Shown in pieces: positions 9,052 to 17,615 of a DNA stretch of 45,337 nucleotides. The stretch spans positions 1-45,337 of the forward strand of contig CASFPB010000015.1 in assembly GCA_949296605.1 (NCBI GenBank), given 5' to 3'. The stretch is from an uncultured bacterium. Its GTDB lineage: Bacteria; Bacillota_I; Bacilli_A; RF39; UBA660. Position 1 is the stretch's first letter. Every line of letters starts with the position of its first letter. Both the position numbers and the translations under genes were made by a program. The notes beneath the pieces are model-generated. The model saw only the letters and a program-made list of their open reading frames with translations. It was not told where the DNA came from and made no database searches.

Positions 9052-9377
9052 TTTATATCTTCTATTTTTTATACCTTTGTTCTTCAACACACCACTTTTC
9101 ACCATAAATATGCTTCATATATTTAGTTATTTTATATAATATAAATTCTTTTTCTCCTTTTGTTTTATTATCAAATTTATATTGATATTTATTAATTGTA
9201 ATACCTGCACACATCGCTACAATCTTGTTGGTAATATTGATTAATAAAAACTTACGCATTGTTGCTAGTTTTTTGGCTATTTTTTATTAAATATCCTTTT
9301 GTTCTTCAAATAATTTTAATGCATATTCTAATTTTGTTATGATGTAATATACTGTTAGAGTAATTTTTGAGAGTAAA
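9052..9377. other. Stretch without a convincing gene
   Basis: AT-rich spacer between the toxin-like gene and the tRNA-Lys terminator. A 65-codon minus-strand frame (9062-9259) is open but has no good ribosome site, no recognisable motif and ordinary spacer composition. It could be a gene remnant. Confidence 0.4.
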
Positions 9378-9380
9378 AAT

Positions 9381-9405
9381 AAAAAAATCCCTTATAAAAA
9401 GGGAT
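9381..9405 (-). terminator. Terminator of tRNA-Lys
   Basis: ATCCCTT (9387-9393) pairs with AAGGGAT (9399-9405). On the minus strand the stem is followed by a run of T from the A tract at 9381-9387. Confidence 0.75.
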
Positions 9406-9418
9406 AAGAAAACCTATT

Positions 9419-9494
9419 TGGTGTCCCCTCAGGGATTCGAACCCTGGACCCACTGATTAAGAGTCAGTTGCTCTACCAACTGAGCTAAGGAGAC
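9419..9494 (-). tRNA. tRNA-Lys (anticodon CTT)
   Basis: Complete cloverleaf on the minus strand: acceptor GTCTCCT/AGGGGAC, D-loop AGCTCAGTTGGTAGAGC, anticodon loop CTCTTAA, T-loop GGTTCGAATCC, discriminator A, and encoded CCA at 9419-9421. It has its own promoter and terminator. Confidence 0.97.
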
Positions 9495-9511
9495 AAATAA
9501 ATAACAAGAAA

Positions 9512-9540
9512 ATTATAACACTTTAATTTTCTTATGACAA
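9512..9540 (-). promoter_or_regulatory. Promoter of tRNA-Lys
   Basis: On the minus strand: TTGTCA (9540-9535), 17-base spacer, TATAAT (9517-9512), 17 bases before the tRNA 5' end. Confidence 0.75.
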
Positions 9541-9580
9541 TAGCTATTAGTTAAATTTTGTAAATAATATGTTGATGTAT

Positions 9581-9610
9581 TTGTTTTTTTATTGCTGTTT
9601 AATGTATAAT
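9581..9610 (+). promoter_or_regulatory. Promoter of the Cthe_2159-like gene
   Basis: TTGTTT (9581-9586), 18-base spacer, TATAAT (9605-9610), just before the gene at 9628. Confidence 0.55.
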
Positions 9611-9627
9611 GTTTTTAGGAGTTTTGA

Positions 9628-10620
9628 ATGAAATATATTAATAATTTTATTGTATTTATTGCTATTTTATTATTTATATTTACTATAAGTTTATTAGTTA
9701 CTAATAAATTGAGTTTATTATTGTTAGAAAATGAAGATGAAGTAGTTATTAATAAAGACGATATTACATATATAGATTTAAGTGAATATTATAGTGATAA
9801 TGATAAAGCAAAATTTGTCAATGGAAATTTATATATAAATGTTGGGGGTAAATATAACATTACTGGAAATTTGAGTAATGGAACTATTTATATAGATACA
9901 TCTGATAATGTTATTTTAGATTTAGATAATGTAAAAATAATAAATAATCTAAATGAAACAATAAATAATCGAAAAAGCAAGAAGCTTATTATTAATTGTG
10001 AAGATAATACTAATAATATATTAAGTGATGGGGAAAACTCTAAATCTAGTATTTTATCAGTTGGAGATATATATTTACAAGGAAAGGGTAATTTATTAAT
10101 TTATGGCAATAATGGCAATGGAATTACTACAACAAAGGGTAGTTTAATAATTGATGATATTAATTTATATACTGTTGCTAATTTATCTGCTTTTAAAATA
10201 TATAATCAGTTATTAATAAACGGTGGTAAAGTTTTAGGCTTAGGAAATGATTTAGTTCAAACTATAAGTAATATGTCCACGCAAAATGCTATTTTCTTTA
10301 ATTTTGATAATAAAATACCTATTAATACTAATTTAGCTTTAACGGATGAAAACAATATTAATTTAGTAGTTTTTGAAATTTTAAAAGATGCTAAAACAAT
10401 TACTTTTAGTTCTCCTAAACTAAAAAAAGGTAATTATTATTTACTAGGGGATTTTGATTGTTTGGATAAATCTATTAATGGAATATATAGTGGCTGTGAA
10501 TTTGAAAATTATAATAAAATTAAATTAGGAATTAGTGATACATTTATTGTTAAAGATAAAAATAACTGGTATGGGAGTATGGATTTAATTAATAATAATG
10601 ATGGAATTACTCCTATTTAA
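9628..10620 (+). CDS. Cthe_2159-like carbohydrate-binding domain protein, membrane-anchored
   Basis: 330 aa. An N-terminal membrane helix (residues 6-26) is followed by a beta-helix-like region with the run characteristic of Cthe_2159 proteins: GGKYNITGNLSNGTIYID, VILDLDNVKI, then stacked repeats ending in LSVGDIYLQGKGNLLIYGNN and GITTTKGSLIIDDINL. Family members are cell-surface polygalacturonate or carbohydrate binders with a pectate-lyase-like fold. Residues after about 230 are less typical. AGGAG at 9617-9621 supports the ATG. Inferred: extracellular, membrane-tethered, glycan binding. Confidence 0.72.
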   Translation: MKYINNFIVFIAILLFIFTISLLVTNKLSLLLLENEDEVVINKDDITYIDLSEYYSDNDKAKFVNGNLYINVGGKYNITGNLSNGTIYIDTSDNVILDLDNVKIINNLNETINNRKSKKLIINCEDNTNNILSDGENSKSSILSVGDIYLQGKGNLLIYGNNGNGITTTKGSLIIDDINLYTVANLSAFKIYNQLLINGGKVLGLGNDLVQTISNMSTQNAIFFNFDNKIPINTNLALTDENNINLVVFEILKDAKTITFSSPKLKKGNYYLLGDFDCLDKSINGIYSGCEFENYNKIKLGISDTFIVKDKNNWYGSMDLINNNDGITPI

Positions 10621-10662
10621 TTAGTAAATATTTAAATTTAATTAAAAAATGCAAAAAAGGAC

Positions 10663-10691
10663 TTGCCAAAATTAAATAAATATTATAAAAT
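10663..10691 (+). promoter_or_regulatory. Promoter of the tRNA-Ile/tRNA-Glu unit
   Basis: TTGCCA (10663-10668), 17-base spacer, TAAAAT (10686-10691), 20 bases before tRNA-Ile. Confidence 0.6.
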
Positions 10692-10710
10692 GAAATAGGT
10701 TTCCATTAGT

Positions 10711-10787
<77 letters not shown>

Positions 10788-10795
10788 TTAGTAAT

Positions 10796-10872
10796 GGCCC
10801 GTTGGTGAAGTGGTTTAACACACATGCCTTTCACGCATGCATACATGGGTTCAAATCCCGTACGGGTCACCA
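10796..10872 (+). tRNA. tRNA-Glu (anticodon TTC)
   Basis: Acceptor GGCCCGT/ACGGGTC, anticodon loop CTTTCAC, T-loop GGTTCAAATCC, and encoded CCA at 10870-10872. Cotranscribed with tRNA-Ile. Confidence 0.95.
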
Positions 10873-10882
10873 ATTTTAAAGT

Positions 10883-10906
10883 AAAGTCCGAAAATTCGGA
10901 CTTTTT
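10883..10906 (+). terminator. Terminator of the tRNA-Ile/Glu unit
   Basis: AAAGTCCGAA (10883-10892) pairs with TTCGGACTTT (10895-10904), followed by T residues. Confidence 0.85.
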
Positions 10907-10960
10907 ATATGTCAGTTTTTTATATTTTTCATGTTTTTTATATATGTTGGAGTAATTTAA

Positions 10961-10975
10961 GAGTAAAATTTACTC
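10961..10975. promoter_or_regulatory. Palindrome upstream of the glycerophosphodiesterase gene
   Basis: GAGTAAA-A-TTTACTC is a perfect 7+1+7 inverted repeat 35 bases before the coding start. It could be a repressor site; no cognate regulator is in the window. Confidence 0.35.
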
Positions 10976-11009
10976 ACATTATATATTTAAAGGAGTAAAG
11001 ATAAATAAA

Positions 11010-11702
11010 ATGAAAACATTTGATTTAGTTATTGCACATCGTGGCCTTCATAATAGTAAAATTCCCGAAAATACTTTAAGTGCTATTAATAATGCAATAT
11101 TAAATAATGTTGCAGTTGAAATAGATGTTCAATTAACAAAGGATAATGTATTGGTTGTTTTTCATGACAAAAATTTATTTCGTTTAACAAATGTTAATAA
11201 AAATTTAAAGGATATTAATTATAATCAAATTAAAGATTTATTTATTTATAATGGTAAGGAAGTTATACCAAGATTAGAAGATGTATTAAATTTAGTAAAT
11301 GGTAAAGTATTGTTGGATATCGAAATAAAATATTATAGTAAGCCATTAAAAACACTTAAACATGTTAGTAACTTATTGAAAAATTATAATGGAAAATATT
11401 TTATAAAGTCTTTTAATCCTTTTATATCTTTTTGTTATAAATTATATAATAGAAAAGCAAAAGTAGGAGTGCTAGTTAAAAAAAGTAAATTTATAAATAG
11501 TCTTTGTTATTTATTTTTTTATAAACCTGATTTTATTGTTTATAATGTTAATGATATAAATGAACGTGTTGTTAATAAGTTAAAAAAATATAATATACCA
11601 TTATATTTATATACAATTAATTCTATTGAATCTTTAGAAAAAGCCAAAAAATGGACAAAAGTAATTATTTATGAAAATTTAGATAAAAAAAGATTGGAAT
11701 AA
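11010..11702 (+). CDS. Glycerophosphodiester phosphodiesterase
   Basis: 230 aa, no signal peptide, a single GDPD domain. Motifs: IAHRGLH and PENT at the start, VEIDVQLTKDN...VVFHD (metal and catalytic residues), and LLDIEIK with the metal-binding Glu. It hydrolyses glycerophosphodiesters to glycerol-3-phosphate and an alcohol, in lipid turnover or phosphate scavenging. The ATG follows AAAGGAG at 10989-10995. The closing TIN..... KAKKW region is slightly shorter than UgpQ. Confidence 0.9.
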   Translation: MKTFDLVIAHRGLHNSKIPENTLSAINNAILNNVAVEIDVQLTKDNVLVVFHDKNLFRLTNVNKNLKDINYNQIKDLFIYNGKEVIPRLEDVLNLVNGKVLLDIEIKYYSKPLKTLKHVSNLLKNYNGKYFIKSFNPFISFCYKLYNRKAKVGVLVKKSKFINSLCYLFFYKPDFIVYNVNDINERVVNKLKKYNIPLYLYTINSIESLEKAKKWTKVIIYENLDKKRLE

Positions 11703-11719
11703 TTTTTTCCAATCTTTTT
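11691..11719 (+). terminator. Terminator of the glycerophosphodiesterase gene
   Basis: AGATTGGAA (11691-11699) pairs with TTCCAATCT (11707-11715), followed by TTTT. The 5' arm contains the last codons of the gene. Confidence 0.8.
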
Positions 11720-11729
11720 GTTTTTCATA

Positions 11730-11820
11730 TGGCGGAGTAGGAGAGATTTGAACTCTCGCATCAGTTTCCCGATCTACACCCTTAGCAGGGGCGCCTCTTC
11801 AGCCTCTTGAGTACTACTCC
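11730..11820 (-). tRNA. tRNA-Ser (anticodon GCT)
   Basis: Minus strand: acceptor GGAGTAG/CTACTCC, anticodon loop CTGCTAA, a long variable arm typical of class II tRNAs, T-loop AGTTCAAATCT, discriminator G, and encoded CCA at 11730-11732. Confidence 0.96.
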
Positions 11821-11836
11821 ATAAGACTACTTTTAT

Positions 11837-11865
11837 ATTCTAATATAAAAGTATTTTATTGTCAA
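11837..11865 (-). promoter_or_regulatory. Promoter of tRNA-Ser
   Basis: On the minus strand: TTGACA (11865-11860), 17-base spacer, TAGAAT (11842-11837). The -35 box overlaps the last bases of the upstream lipoprotein gene. Confidence 0.75.
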
Positions 11866-12725
11866 TTAGTAAGACACAAATTTCTTATTTCATCGATAAA
11901 TTGTTGCATTTCAGTTAAATAATCATTATCATTTTCATTAAATACTGTCATTGAATTAATATCGATTGTTTTTATTTCGTATTCATCTATTAAATTATTT
12001 ATATTATCTGTATAATTATTATCTAATATAAATATAGTATCAAACTCATCTTTTTCAAAATAATTTTTTACTAAGTTTAAAGTACTTTCACTTAAAGTGC
12101 TTTCATCTAATGATATTATTTCAAAACCATAATTTTCTAAAAACTTAAATACATTGTCATTTACTATTAATGTGTTTTTTCCCTTTTCTTTTGCTTCTTT
12201 TCCAATTGCTCTTAAATCGGCATCTTTTAATGATAATATTTCTGATAATTCATCATATTTTTGTTCAACATAATCAATAATGCTTTTACTAGATAGATAC
12301 TCAATTAAATAATCTTTTATATTTTTAGCAAGCATTAAATAATTGTTTGGACTCATCCATAATTCTTCAATATCATATGTATAATTTAAACCATTTGATA
12401 CATCGATTATAAGTAGGTTGTCATTTTTATTTATTAAATCTTTAGTAATTGTTTTTTCATTACTTAAACCATTATATATAAATAAATCCCCTTTTGCATA
12501 TTTTTTTATTTGCTTTTCTGTTAATTTATAATTTTGTATATCAGCACCATTTGGATAAATACTTTCAACAGTAGAATAATCACTATATAAAAATTTTGCT
12601 AAATATTCAATAGGGTAAACAGTTGTATATATTTGTGCATCTTCTAAACTATCCTTTGTTAAACTACATCCAGTTGTTAAAAAAATGGATAAACTTAATA
12701 AAAATATTTTTTTTATGATATTCAT
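11862..12725 (-). CDS. ZnuA-like substrate-binding lipoprotein lacking the usual metal-binding His
   Basis: 287 aa. A lipoprotein signal ends in the lipobox LTTGC (lipid on Cys20). The rest follows the cluster A-I solute-binding fold of zinc/manganese ABC systems: TTVYPIEYLAKFL, IYPNGAD, IYNGLSNE, a long linker helix, NDNVFKFLENYGFEIISL, and a final domain. The three His ligands normally in PxHxY, DPHxW and the HxxFxY region read NYKLT, ELWMS and NDNVF here, so classical Zn or Mn binding is unlikely. No permease or ATPase partner is nearby. It starts at TAATG, overlapping yidD by one base. Confidence 0.78.
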   Translation of the reverse strand: MNIIKKIFLLSLSIFLTTGCSLTKDSLEDAQIYTTVYPIEYLAKFLYSDYSTVESIYPNGADIQNYKLTEKQIKKYAKGDLFIYNGLSNEKTITKDLINKNDNLLIIDVSNGLNYTYDIEELWMSPNNYLMLAKNIKDYLIEYLSSKSIIDYVEQKYDELSEILSLKDADLRAIGKEAKEKGKNTLIVNDNVFKFLENYGFEIISLDESTLSESTLNLVKNYFEKDEFDTIFILDNNYTDNINNLIDEYEIKTIDINSMTVFNENDNDYLTEMQQFIDEIRNLCLTN

Positions 12726-12949
12726 TAATTATTATTTCCTTTCTTTATTACTGGATCATAACCAAATGATCCTTTTGGATGACATTTTAAAATCCTTTTT
12801 ATTCCCATTTTCAATCCAGTAATTGTTCCATATTCATTTATTGCATCAATCATATATTGACTACATGTTGGTGTAAAACGACACATACTATGCCCATGAA
12901 ATGGTGTAACTTGATAAGCTCTAATTATATAAATTAATATTTTTTTCAA
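12725..12949 (-). CDS. yidD: Membrane protein insertion efficiency factor YidD
   Basis: 74 aa if begun at the TTG at 12949, which has an AGGTGATAGG run upstream and gives the family's usual length and start (MKKILIYIIRAYQ). A TTG at 13006 would add 19 residues. It has the YidD signature CRFTPTCSQYMIDAI and RILKCHPKG..GYDPV. YidD sits at the inner face of the membrane and helps YidC insert proteins. Here it is coupled to the ZnuA-like lipoprotein gene and not to rpmH-rnpA-yidC. Confidence 0.92.
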   Translation of the reverse strand: MKKILIYIIRAYQVTPFHGHSMCRFTPTCSQYMIDAINEYGTITGLKMGIKRILKCHPKGSFGYDPVIKKGNNN

Positions 12950-13051
12950 AAACCTATCACCTAAAAGAATTTTACTATATTTTTTATACTTTGTAAATGT
13001 TTTCAAAATTCTATTTTTTTGATATAATTTAAAAAGAATGGATTTGATATT

Positions 13052-13702
13052 ATGAGTTTTTTAAAAAAATTTAATATAAATTTAAATGATAATACGCTTT
13101 TAATTACGGCATTAACCCATAGTAGTTATGCTAATGAACATAATCATTGTAATAATTATGAGAGACTTGAATTTTTAGGAGATGCTGTATTAGAAGTTGT
13201 TGTAAGTGAATATTTATATTTAAATACTAATTATAAAGAAGGGCAAATGACTAAACTAAGGGCTAGTTATGTATGTGAAAAAGCATTAGCTACTTATTCT
13301 AAAAAAATAGGAATAGATAAAGAGATACGTTTAGGTCATGGTCAAATTAATAATTTAAATGACACTATAATTGCTGATGTTTTTGAGGCTGTTGTTGGAG
13401 CTATATATTTAGATCAAGGTTTTTTAATTGCTAAAAAGTATATTGAGGATATTATAGTTCCTTATATTGAAAAGCAAATTGATTTTAATGTTGATTATAA
13501 AACTAAATTGCAAGAATTCGTTCAAACTGGTAAAAAATCATTAGAATATGAAGTTGTAAAAGAAGAAGGAGAAGCTCACAAAAAAATATTTGAAGTAGTA
13601 GTAAAAATTGATGATATAGTTTATGGAAGAGGAACCGGTAGTAGTAAAAAAGAAGCTGAACAAATGGCAGCATTAGATGCGTATAATAAGAGTGCTAGGT
13701 GA
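13052..13702 (+). CDS. rnc: Ribonuclease III
   Basis: 216 aa. The catalytic domain carries ERLEFLGDAVL (37-47) and the second acidic cluster DVFEAVVGAIYLD. A double-stranded-RNA-binding domain (about 145-216) begins DYKTKLQEFVQ and ends GSSKKEAEQMAALDAY. It processes rRNA precursors and cleaves structured RNAs. It stops at TGA, 5 bases before smc, the common Bacillota order. TATAAT at 13023-13028 is a possible -10 box. Confidence 0.95.
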   Translation: MSFLKKFNINLNDNTLLITALTHSSYANEHNHCNNYERLEFLGDAVLEVVVSEYLYLNTNYKEGQMTKLRASYVCEKALATYSKKIGIDKEIRLGHGQINNLNDTIIADVFEAVVGAIYLDQGFLIAKKYIEDIIVPYIEKQIDFNVDYKTKLQEFVQTGKKSLEYEVVKEEGEAHKKIFEVVVKIDDIVYGRGTGSSKKEAEQMAALDAYNKSAR

Positions 13703-13707
13703 TATGA

Positions 13708-16638
13708 ATGTATTTAAAAAGTATAAGAGCTCAAGGATTTAAATCATTTGCTGATAAATTGGATTTAGCCATAAATCCTGGGATTACTGGAATAGTTGGA
13801 CCAAATGGAAGTGGAAAAAGTAATATTGTCGATGCTGTCCGTTGGGTTTTAGGGGAACAATCTGTTAAATCTTTACGAGGCACAAATTCAATGACGGATT
13901 GTATTTTTAGTGGAAGTGAAACAAGAGAAGCTCAAAAAAGAGCTATGGTTGCCTTAACGTTTGATAATTCTGATAAATACTTAAATAGTGAATTCAAGGA
14001 AGTTGAAATAAAAAGAATTGTTTATTCTTCTGGAGAAAATGAATATTATATTAACAATTTAAGAGTTCGATTAAAAGATATAATGGATTTATTTATTGAT
14101 TCTGGAGCTGGTAATAGTAGTTTTAATATAATTTCACAAGGAAATGTAACTGATATCGTAAATAGTAAGTCTTTGGATAGAAGAACAATATTTGAAAGTG
14201 CTGCTGGAGTATTGAAGTATAAAAAAAGGAAAGAAGAAAGTTTAAAAAAATTAGAAAAAACTGAAGAAAATTTAACTAGAATAAAATTAATAATTGATGA
14301 ATTATCTAAAAGTGTTAATCCTTTAAAAGAACAAAGCGTTGTTGCAAAAAAGTATTTGGAAATAAAAAAAGATTTAGAAAATATAGACATTGCTTTGATA
14401 GTAAAAGATATAACTGATATTAATAGTGAATATAAAATATTAAAAAAAGAAATTGAAAATTTGAAAGAAAAATTACTTACTTTAAAAAATGTAGAAATAG
14501 ATTCAAAGATAGAAAAAATTAAGTTAAGTAGTTTAGAGCTTGAAGATAAAATTAATAATAAAAATGAAGAGTTATTAAAAATAAATAATCTTTTAAATGA
14601 TTTAATCAGTGAAAAACAAATAACTATTGAAAGACAAAAATATGAAGCTAACGCTAATGTTTTAGATACAAACTTATTAAAATTAAAAGAACAAGAGTTA
14701 CAATATCAAAAAAATATTGATGTGTCTAAAAAAGAAGTTGATGAAATAGAAACTAGCATAAATGATGAAAGAAAAAAGATAGAAGAAGTTAAAGATAAAT
14801 TACTAGTTTTAAATGTAAAAAGAAGCACTATAAATAATAGTTTACAAGATTGTAATAAAAATAGTTATCTTTTACAAAATAAAATAGAAATATTGGAAAA
14901 TAATATTTTAAATGCTGAAAATACACCGGTTTCTGTAAGAAACATTTTGAATAATCCTAGATTGTATGGAATTCACAATACTATTGGAAAACTATTAGAA
15001 ATTCCTGATAAATATGTAGTTGCTGCTGATATTGCTCTTGGAAATGCATCAAATTTTATTGTTGTTGATGATGATTCTGTTGCTATTAATGCTATTAATT
15101 TTTTAAAAGATAAAAAGCTAGGTAGAGCAACTTTTTTCCCTCTTAATATTATTAAATCTAGAAATATTCCAATGAATGTATTAGATGATATTAAAAAAAT
15201 TAAAGGATATATTGGAGTATTTTCTGAATTAGTTAATTTTAATGAAAAATATCGCAATATAATTGAAAATCAATTGGGACAAGTAATTGTAGTTGAAAAT
15301 GCAAATACATTAAATGTAATAGGCAAATTAGTTGATTATAAATATAGAATTGTCTCTTTAGATGGAGAAATTCAAAATGCTGGAGGTTCTATTACTGGTG
15401 GAACTTCAAAGAAAAATAGTATGTTAAATGAAAAAAATGAATTAAATAAATTAAAAGACGAATATAATAGTTTATCAATTAATATAAAATCATTAACTGA
15501 AGAACTAGATAAGTATGATAATGATATAGCTGAATTAGAAGAAAAAGAAAAAGTTTTAAATAAGTACGTTATTTTACTTAATGATGAACTATTTAATAAA
15601 AAAACTAGATTAAGTAGATTAACTGATGAATTTAAAAACTTATCTAGTGAATTAACTGGAATTGATGATTTAAAAAATAATAAATTAAATGAACATTTAG
15701 TAAAATTATTGGAAGACATTAATACAAAAACAAAAGAAAAAGAATTAATAGAAAAAGAATTAAAGAAATTGGCACTTGATAAAAATAATATTGTAGATGA
15801 AATAAATATTTTAGAAAAAAAACAAAGAGAAGATAATGCAAGTTATAATTTAGTAAATAACGAATTAAAGGATAAAGAAGTTATTTGTGCTAAATTAGAA
15901 GTTAAATTGGATAATTTACTTGAAATTTTAACTGATGAATATAATTTAACTTATGAATATGCATCTGTTTCATATAATTTGGATATGGAAGTAGATTTAG
16001 CACGTGATAAGGTTAAATCATTAAAAAGAGAATTAGATAGTTTAGGAAATGTAAATTTAGGCTCAATTGATGAGTATGAAAGAATAAGCAAGAGATATGA
16101 TTTTTTAAATAATCAAAGAAATGATTTAGAAAATTCTAGTGATGAATTAAAAGATATAATTAAACAAATGGATGATATAATGATAGAAAAATTTAAAAAT
16201 ACATTTGGTAAAATAAAGGAAGAATTTTCTAAAATATTTAAATTGATGTTTAAGGGTGGAACTGGAGAGCTTAAACTAAGTAATCCTGATGATTTTTTAA
16301 ATACTGGAATTGATATTATTGCTGTTCCACCCGGAAAAAAAATTAATTCTCCGGTATCATTAAGTGGGGGAGAAAAGGCATTAACTGCTATATGTTTGTT
16401 ATTTGCAATGCTTAAAGTCAAGCCATCTCCATTTGTTATTTTAGATGAAGCAGAAGCTGCATTAGATGAAGTAAATGTTGATATGTTTGGTAAATACTTA
16501 GTTAGAGAAAAAGAACATAGTCAATTTATAGTTATAACTCATAAAAAAAGAATGATGGAATATGCTGATTGTTTATATGGAATAACAATGCAAGAATCTG
16601 GCGTTAGTAAAATTGTGAGTGCTGTATTAGAAGATTAA
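13708..16638 (+). CDS. smc: Chromosome segregation protein Smc, short-arm form
   Basis: 976 aa, about 200 fewer than B. subtilis Smc. Walker A is GPNGSGKS (31-38). Coiled coil runs to about 400, the hinge domain spans about 410-570 and ends in the NAGGSITGG motif, and the second coiled coil reaches about 830. The C-terminal head has the signature SLSGGEKAL (near 885) and Walker B VILDEAEAALDEV. Heads and hinge are complete, so it should be functional as the core of condensin with ScpA/ScpB; only the coiled coil is shortened, in both arms. It directly follows rnc. Confidence 0.95.
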   Translation: MYLKSIRAQGFKSFADKLDLAINPGITGIVGPNGSGKSNIVDAVRWVLGEQSVKSLRGTNSMTDCIFSGSETREAQKRAMVALTFDNSDKYLNSEFKEVEIKRIVYSSGENEYYINNLRVRLKDIMDLFIDSGAGNSSFNIISQGNVTDIVNSKSLDRRTIFESAAGVLKYKKRKEESLKKLEKTEENLTRIKLIIDELSKSVNPLKEQSVVAKKYLEIKKDLENIDIALIVKDITDINSEYKILKKEIENLKEKLLTLKNVEIDSKIEKIKLSSLELEDKINNKNEELLKINNLLNDLISEKQITIERQKYEANANVLDTNLLKLKEQELQYQKNIDVSKKEVDEIETSINDERKKIEEVKDKLLVLNVKRSTINNSLQDCNKNSYLLQNKIEILENNILNAENTPVSVRNILNNPRLYGIHNTIGKLLEIPDKYVVAADIALGNASNFIVVDDDSVAINAINFLKDKKLGRATFFPLNIIKSRNIPMNVLDDIKKIKGYIGVFSELVNFNEKYRNIIENQLGQVIVVENANTLNVIGKLVDYKYRIVSLDGEIQNAGGSITGGTSKKNSMLNEKNELNKLKDEYNSLSINIKSLTEELDKYDNDIAELEEKEKVLNKYVILLNDELFNKKTRLSRLTDEFKNLSSELTGIDDLKNNKLNEHLVKLLEDINTKTKEKELIEKELKKLALDKNNIVDEINILEKKQREDNASYNLVNNELKDKEVICAKLEVKLDNLLEILTDEYNLTYEYASVSYNLDMEVDLARDKVKSLKRELDSLGNVNLGSIDEYERISKRYDFLNNQRNDLENSSDELKDIIKQMDDIMIEKFKNTFGKIKEEFSKIFKLMFKGGTGELKLSNPDDFLNTGIDIIAVPPGKKINSPVSLSGGEKALTAICLLFAMLKVKPSPFVILDEAEAALDEVNVDMFGKYLVREKEHSQFIVITHKKRMMEYADCLYGITMQESGVSKIVSAVLED

Positions 16639-16667
16639 AAAAAGCTGCAAAATTAATTGCAGTTTTT
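16637..16667. terminator. Bidirectional terminator between smc and def
   Basis: AAAGCTGCAA (16641-16650) pairs with TTGCAGTTTT (16657-16666), with A residues before and T residues after, between convergent genes. Confidence 0.75.
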
Positions 16668-17217
16668 ATATTTCTCGCATTTTATTTGCATTTTTGTAAG
16701 GATTTTTTTTATCAATTTTATCTACAAACAATATACCATTTAAATGATCTATTTCGTGTTGGAATGCTATAGCTAAATCTTCTCTGACTCTTATCATTTT
16801 TTTATTACCGTCATAATCGTAATATTCAACAGTAATTCTTGCATTTCTTGGAACAATTCCTTCAACACTACGGTTAACGCTTAAACATCCTTCACCTTCA
16901 CCTACATAAATTAGTTCTTCACTTTGTGATATTATTTTAGGATTAATTATTACATATTCTTCAAATGAACCATCATCATTTTTGTTAGCTATTACAAATA
17001 TTCTTTTTAATATTCCTAATTGAACAAAAGCCATACCCATTCCTGCTCTTAAATTATATTTGGTTGCTATTTTTTCATCTTGACTCATTTTTAAGTATTT
17101 TATTGTATCTTCTGCTAGTTTCCTATCCTCTTTACAAACAGGAAACGTTGCATCTGTGCTTTTTTGATGTAAAATTTTATTTTTTTCGTCTAAAATTGTT
17201 ATTTTTGGTAGTTCCAT
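16666..17217 (-). CDS. def: Peptide deformylase
   Basis: 183 aa from the ATG at 17217, which has AGGTG upstream; a TTG frame start at 17244 would add nine residues. The three deformylase motifs are present: GMGMAFVQLG (motif 1, with F for the usual A), EGCLSV with the metal-binding Cys111, and QHEIDHLNG with His154/His158 and catalytic Glu155. The length and the insertion NDDGSFEEY fit type 2 enzymes of Gram-positive bacteria. It removes the N-formyl group from new proteins. Confidence 0.95.
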   Translation of the reverse strand: MELPKITILDEKNKILHQKSTDATFPVCKEDRKLAEDTIKYLKMSQDEKIATKYNLRAGMGMAFVQLGILKRIFVIANKNDDGSFEEYVIINPKIISQSEELIYVGEGEGCLSVNRSVEGIVPRNARITVEYYDYDGNKKMIRVREDLAIAFQHEIDHLNGILFVDKIDKKNPYKNANKMREI

Positions 17218-17261
17218 TTCCATCACCTGGACATATTTTAACAAAAAAAGACAAAAAATGC

Positions 17262-17289
17262 AAAAAGAAGCAAAATTAAGCTTCTTTTT
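17262..17289 (-). terminator. Terminator of the YjcZ-like gene
   Basis: Perfect 10-bp stem AAAAAGAAGC (17262-17271)/GCTTCTTTTT (17280-17289), just after the stop of the minus-strand gene ending at 17291. Confidence 0.8.
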
Positions 17290-17290
17290 A

Positions 17291-17479
17291 TTAATTGTTA
17301 TTGTTATTAAAAGACCATCCTGCTCCTAAAATTATAACTAATAATATGAATAAAACTATCCAAATTGCTGCTCCAATACCATAACCACTAGTATATCCAG
17401 CATATGTTCCACAGCAAGGATTTGCTTGATATCCACCATATCCTCCGCCATAGTATCCATTATTTCCATAATAATACAT
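17291..17479 (-). CDS. YjcZ-like small Gly/Tyr-rich membrane protein
   Basis: 62 aa. The N-terminal half is rich in Tyr, Gly and Asn (YYYGNNGYYGGGYGGY) with CC and a second GYG stretch, followed by one membrane helix (about 36-55) and a poly-Asn tail. The arrangement is that of YjcZ/YhaL-type sporulation-associated small proteins. AGGAGG lies upstream of the ATG (17494-17489). A spore role is inferred from family resemblance only. Confidence 0.7.
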   Translation of the reverse strand: MYYYGNNGYYGGGYGGYQANPCCGTYAGYTSGYGIGAAIWIVLFILLVIILGAGWSFNNNNN

Positions 17480-17615
17480 AATTTTATACCTCCTTTACAT
17501 ATCTATTATAATTTATTATAAAGTGTCATTTTTTGACATTAAAATTACCTAAATTTTTTAAAAAAAATAAAAAAAAGTAACTTAATGTGTTAAAATTATG
17601 ATAGGAGATTAGAGT

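Noticed and set aside
9062-9259. 65-codon minus-strand frame
   Set aside because: No ribosome site, no motif, and only open by chance in AT-rich spacer as far as I can judge.
13700-13702. UGA read as Trp (Mollicutes code)
   Set aside because: TGA ends rnc and tmk at the expected places and Trp positions use TGG.
14046-16421. Several minus-strand frames of about 94-115 codons inside smc
   Set aside because: They mirror the Lys/Asn/Glu codons of the coiled coil and lack ribosome sites.
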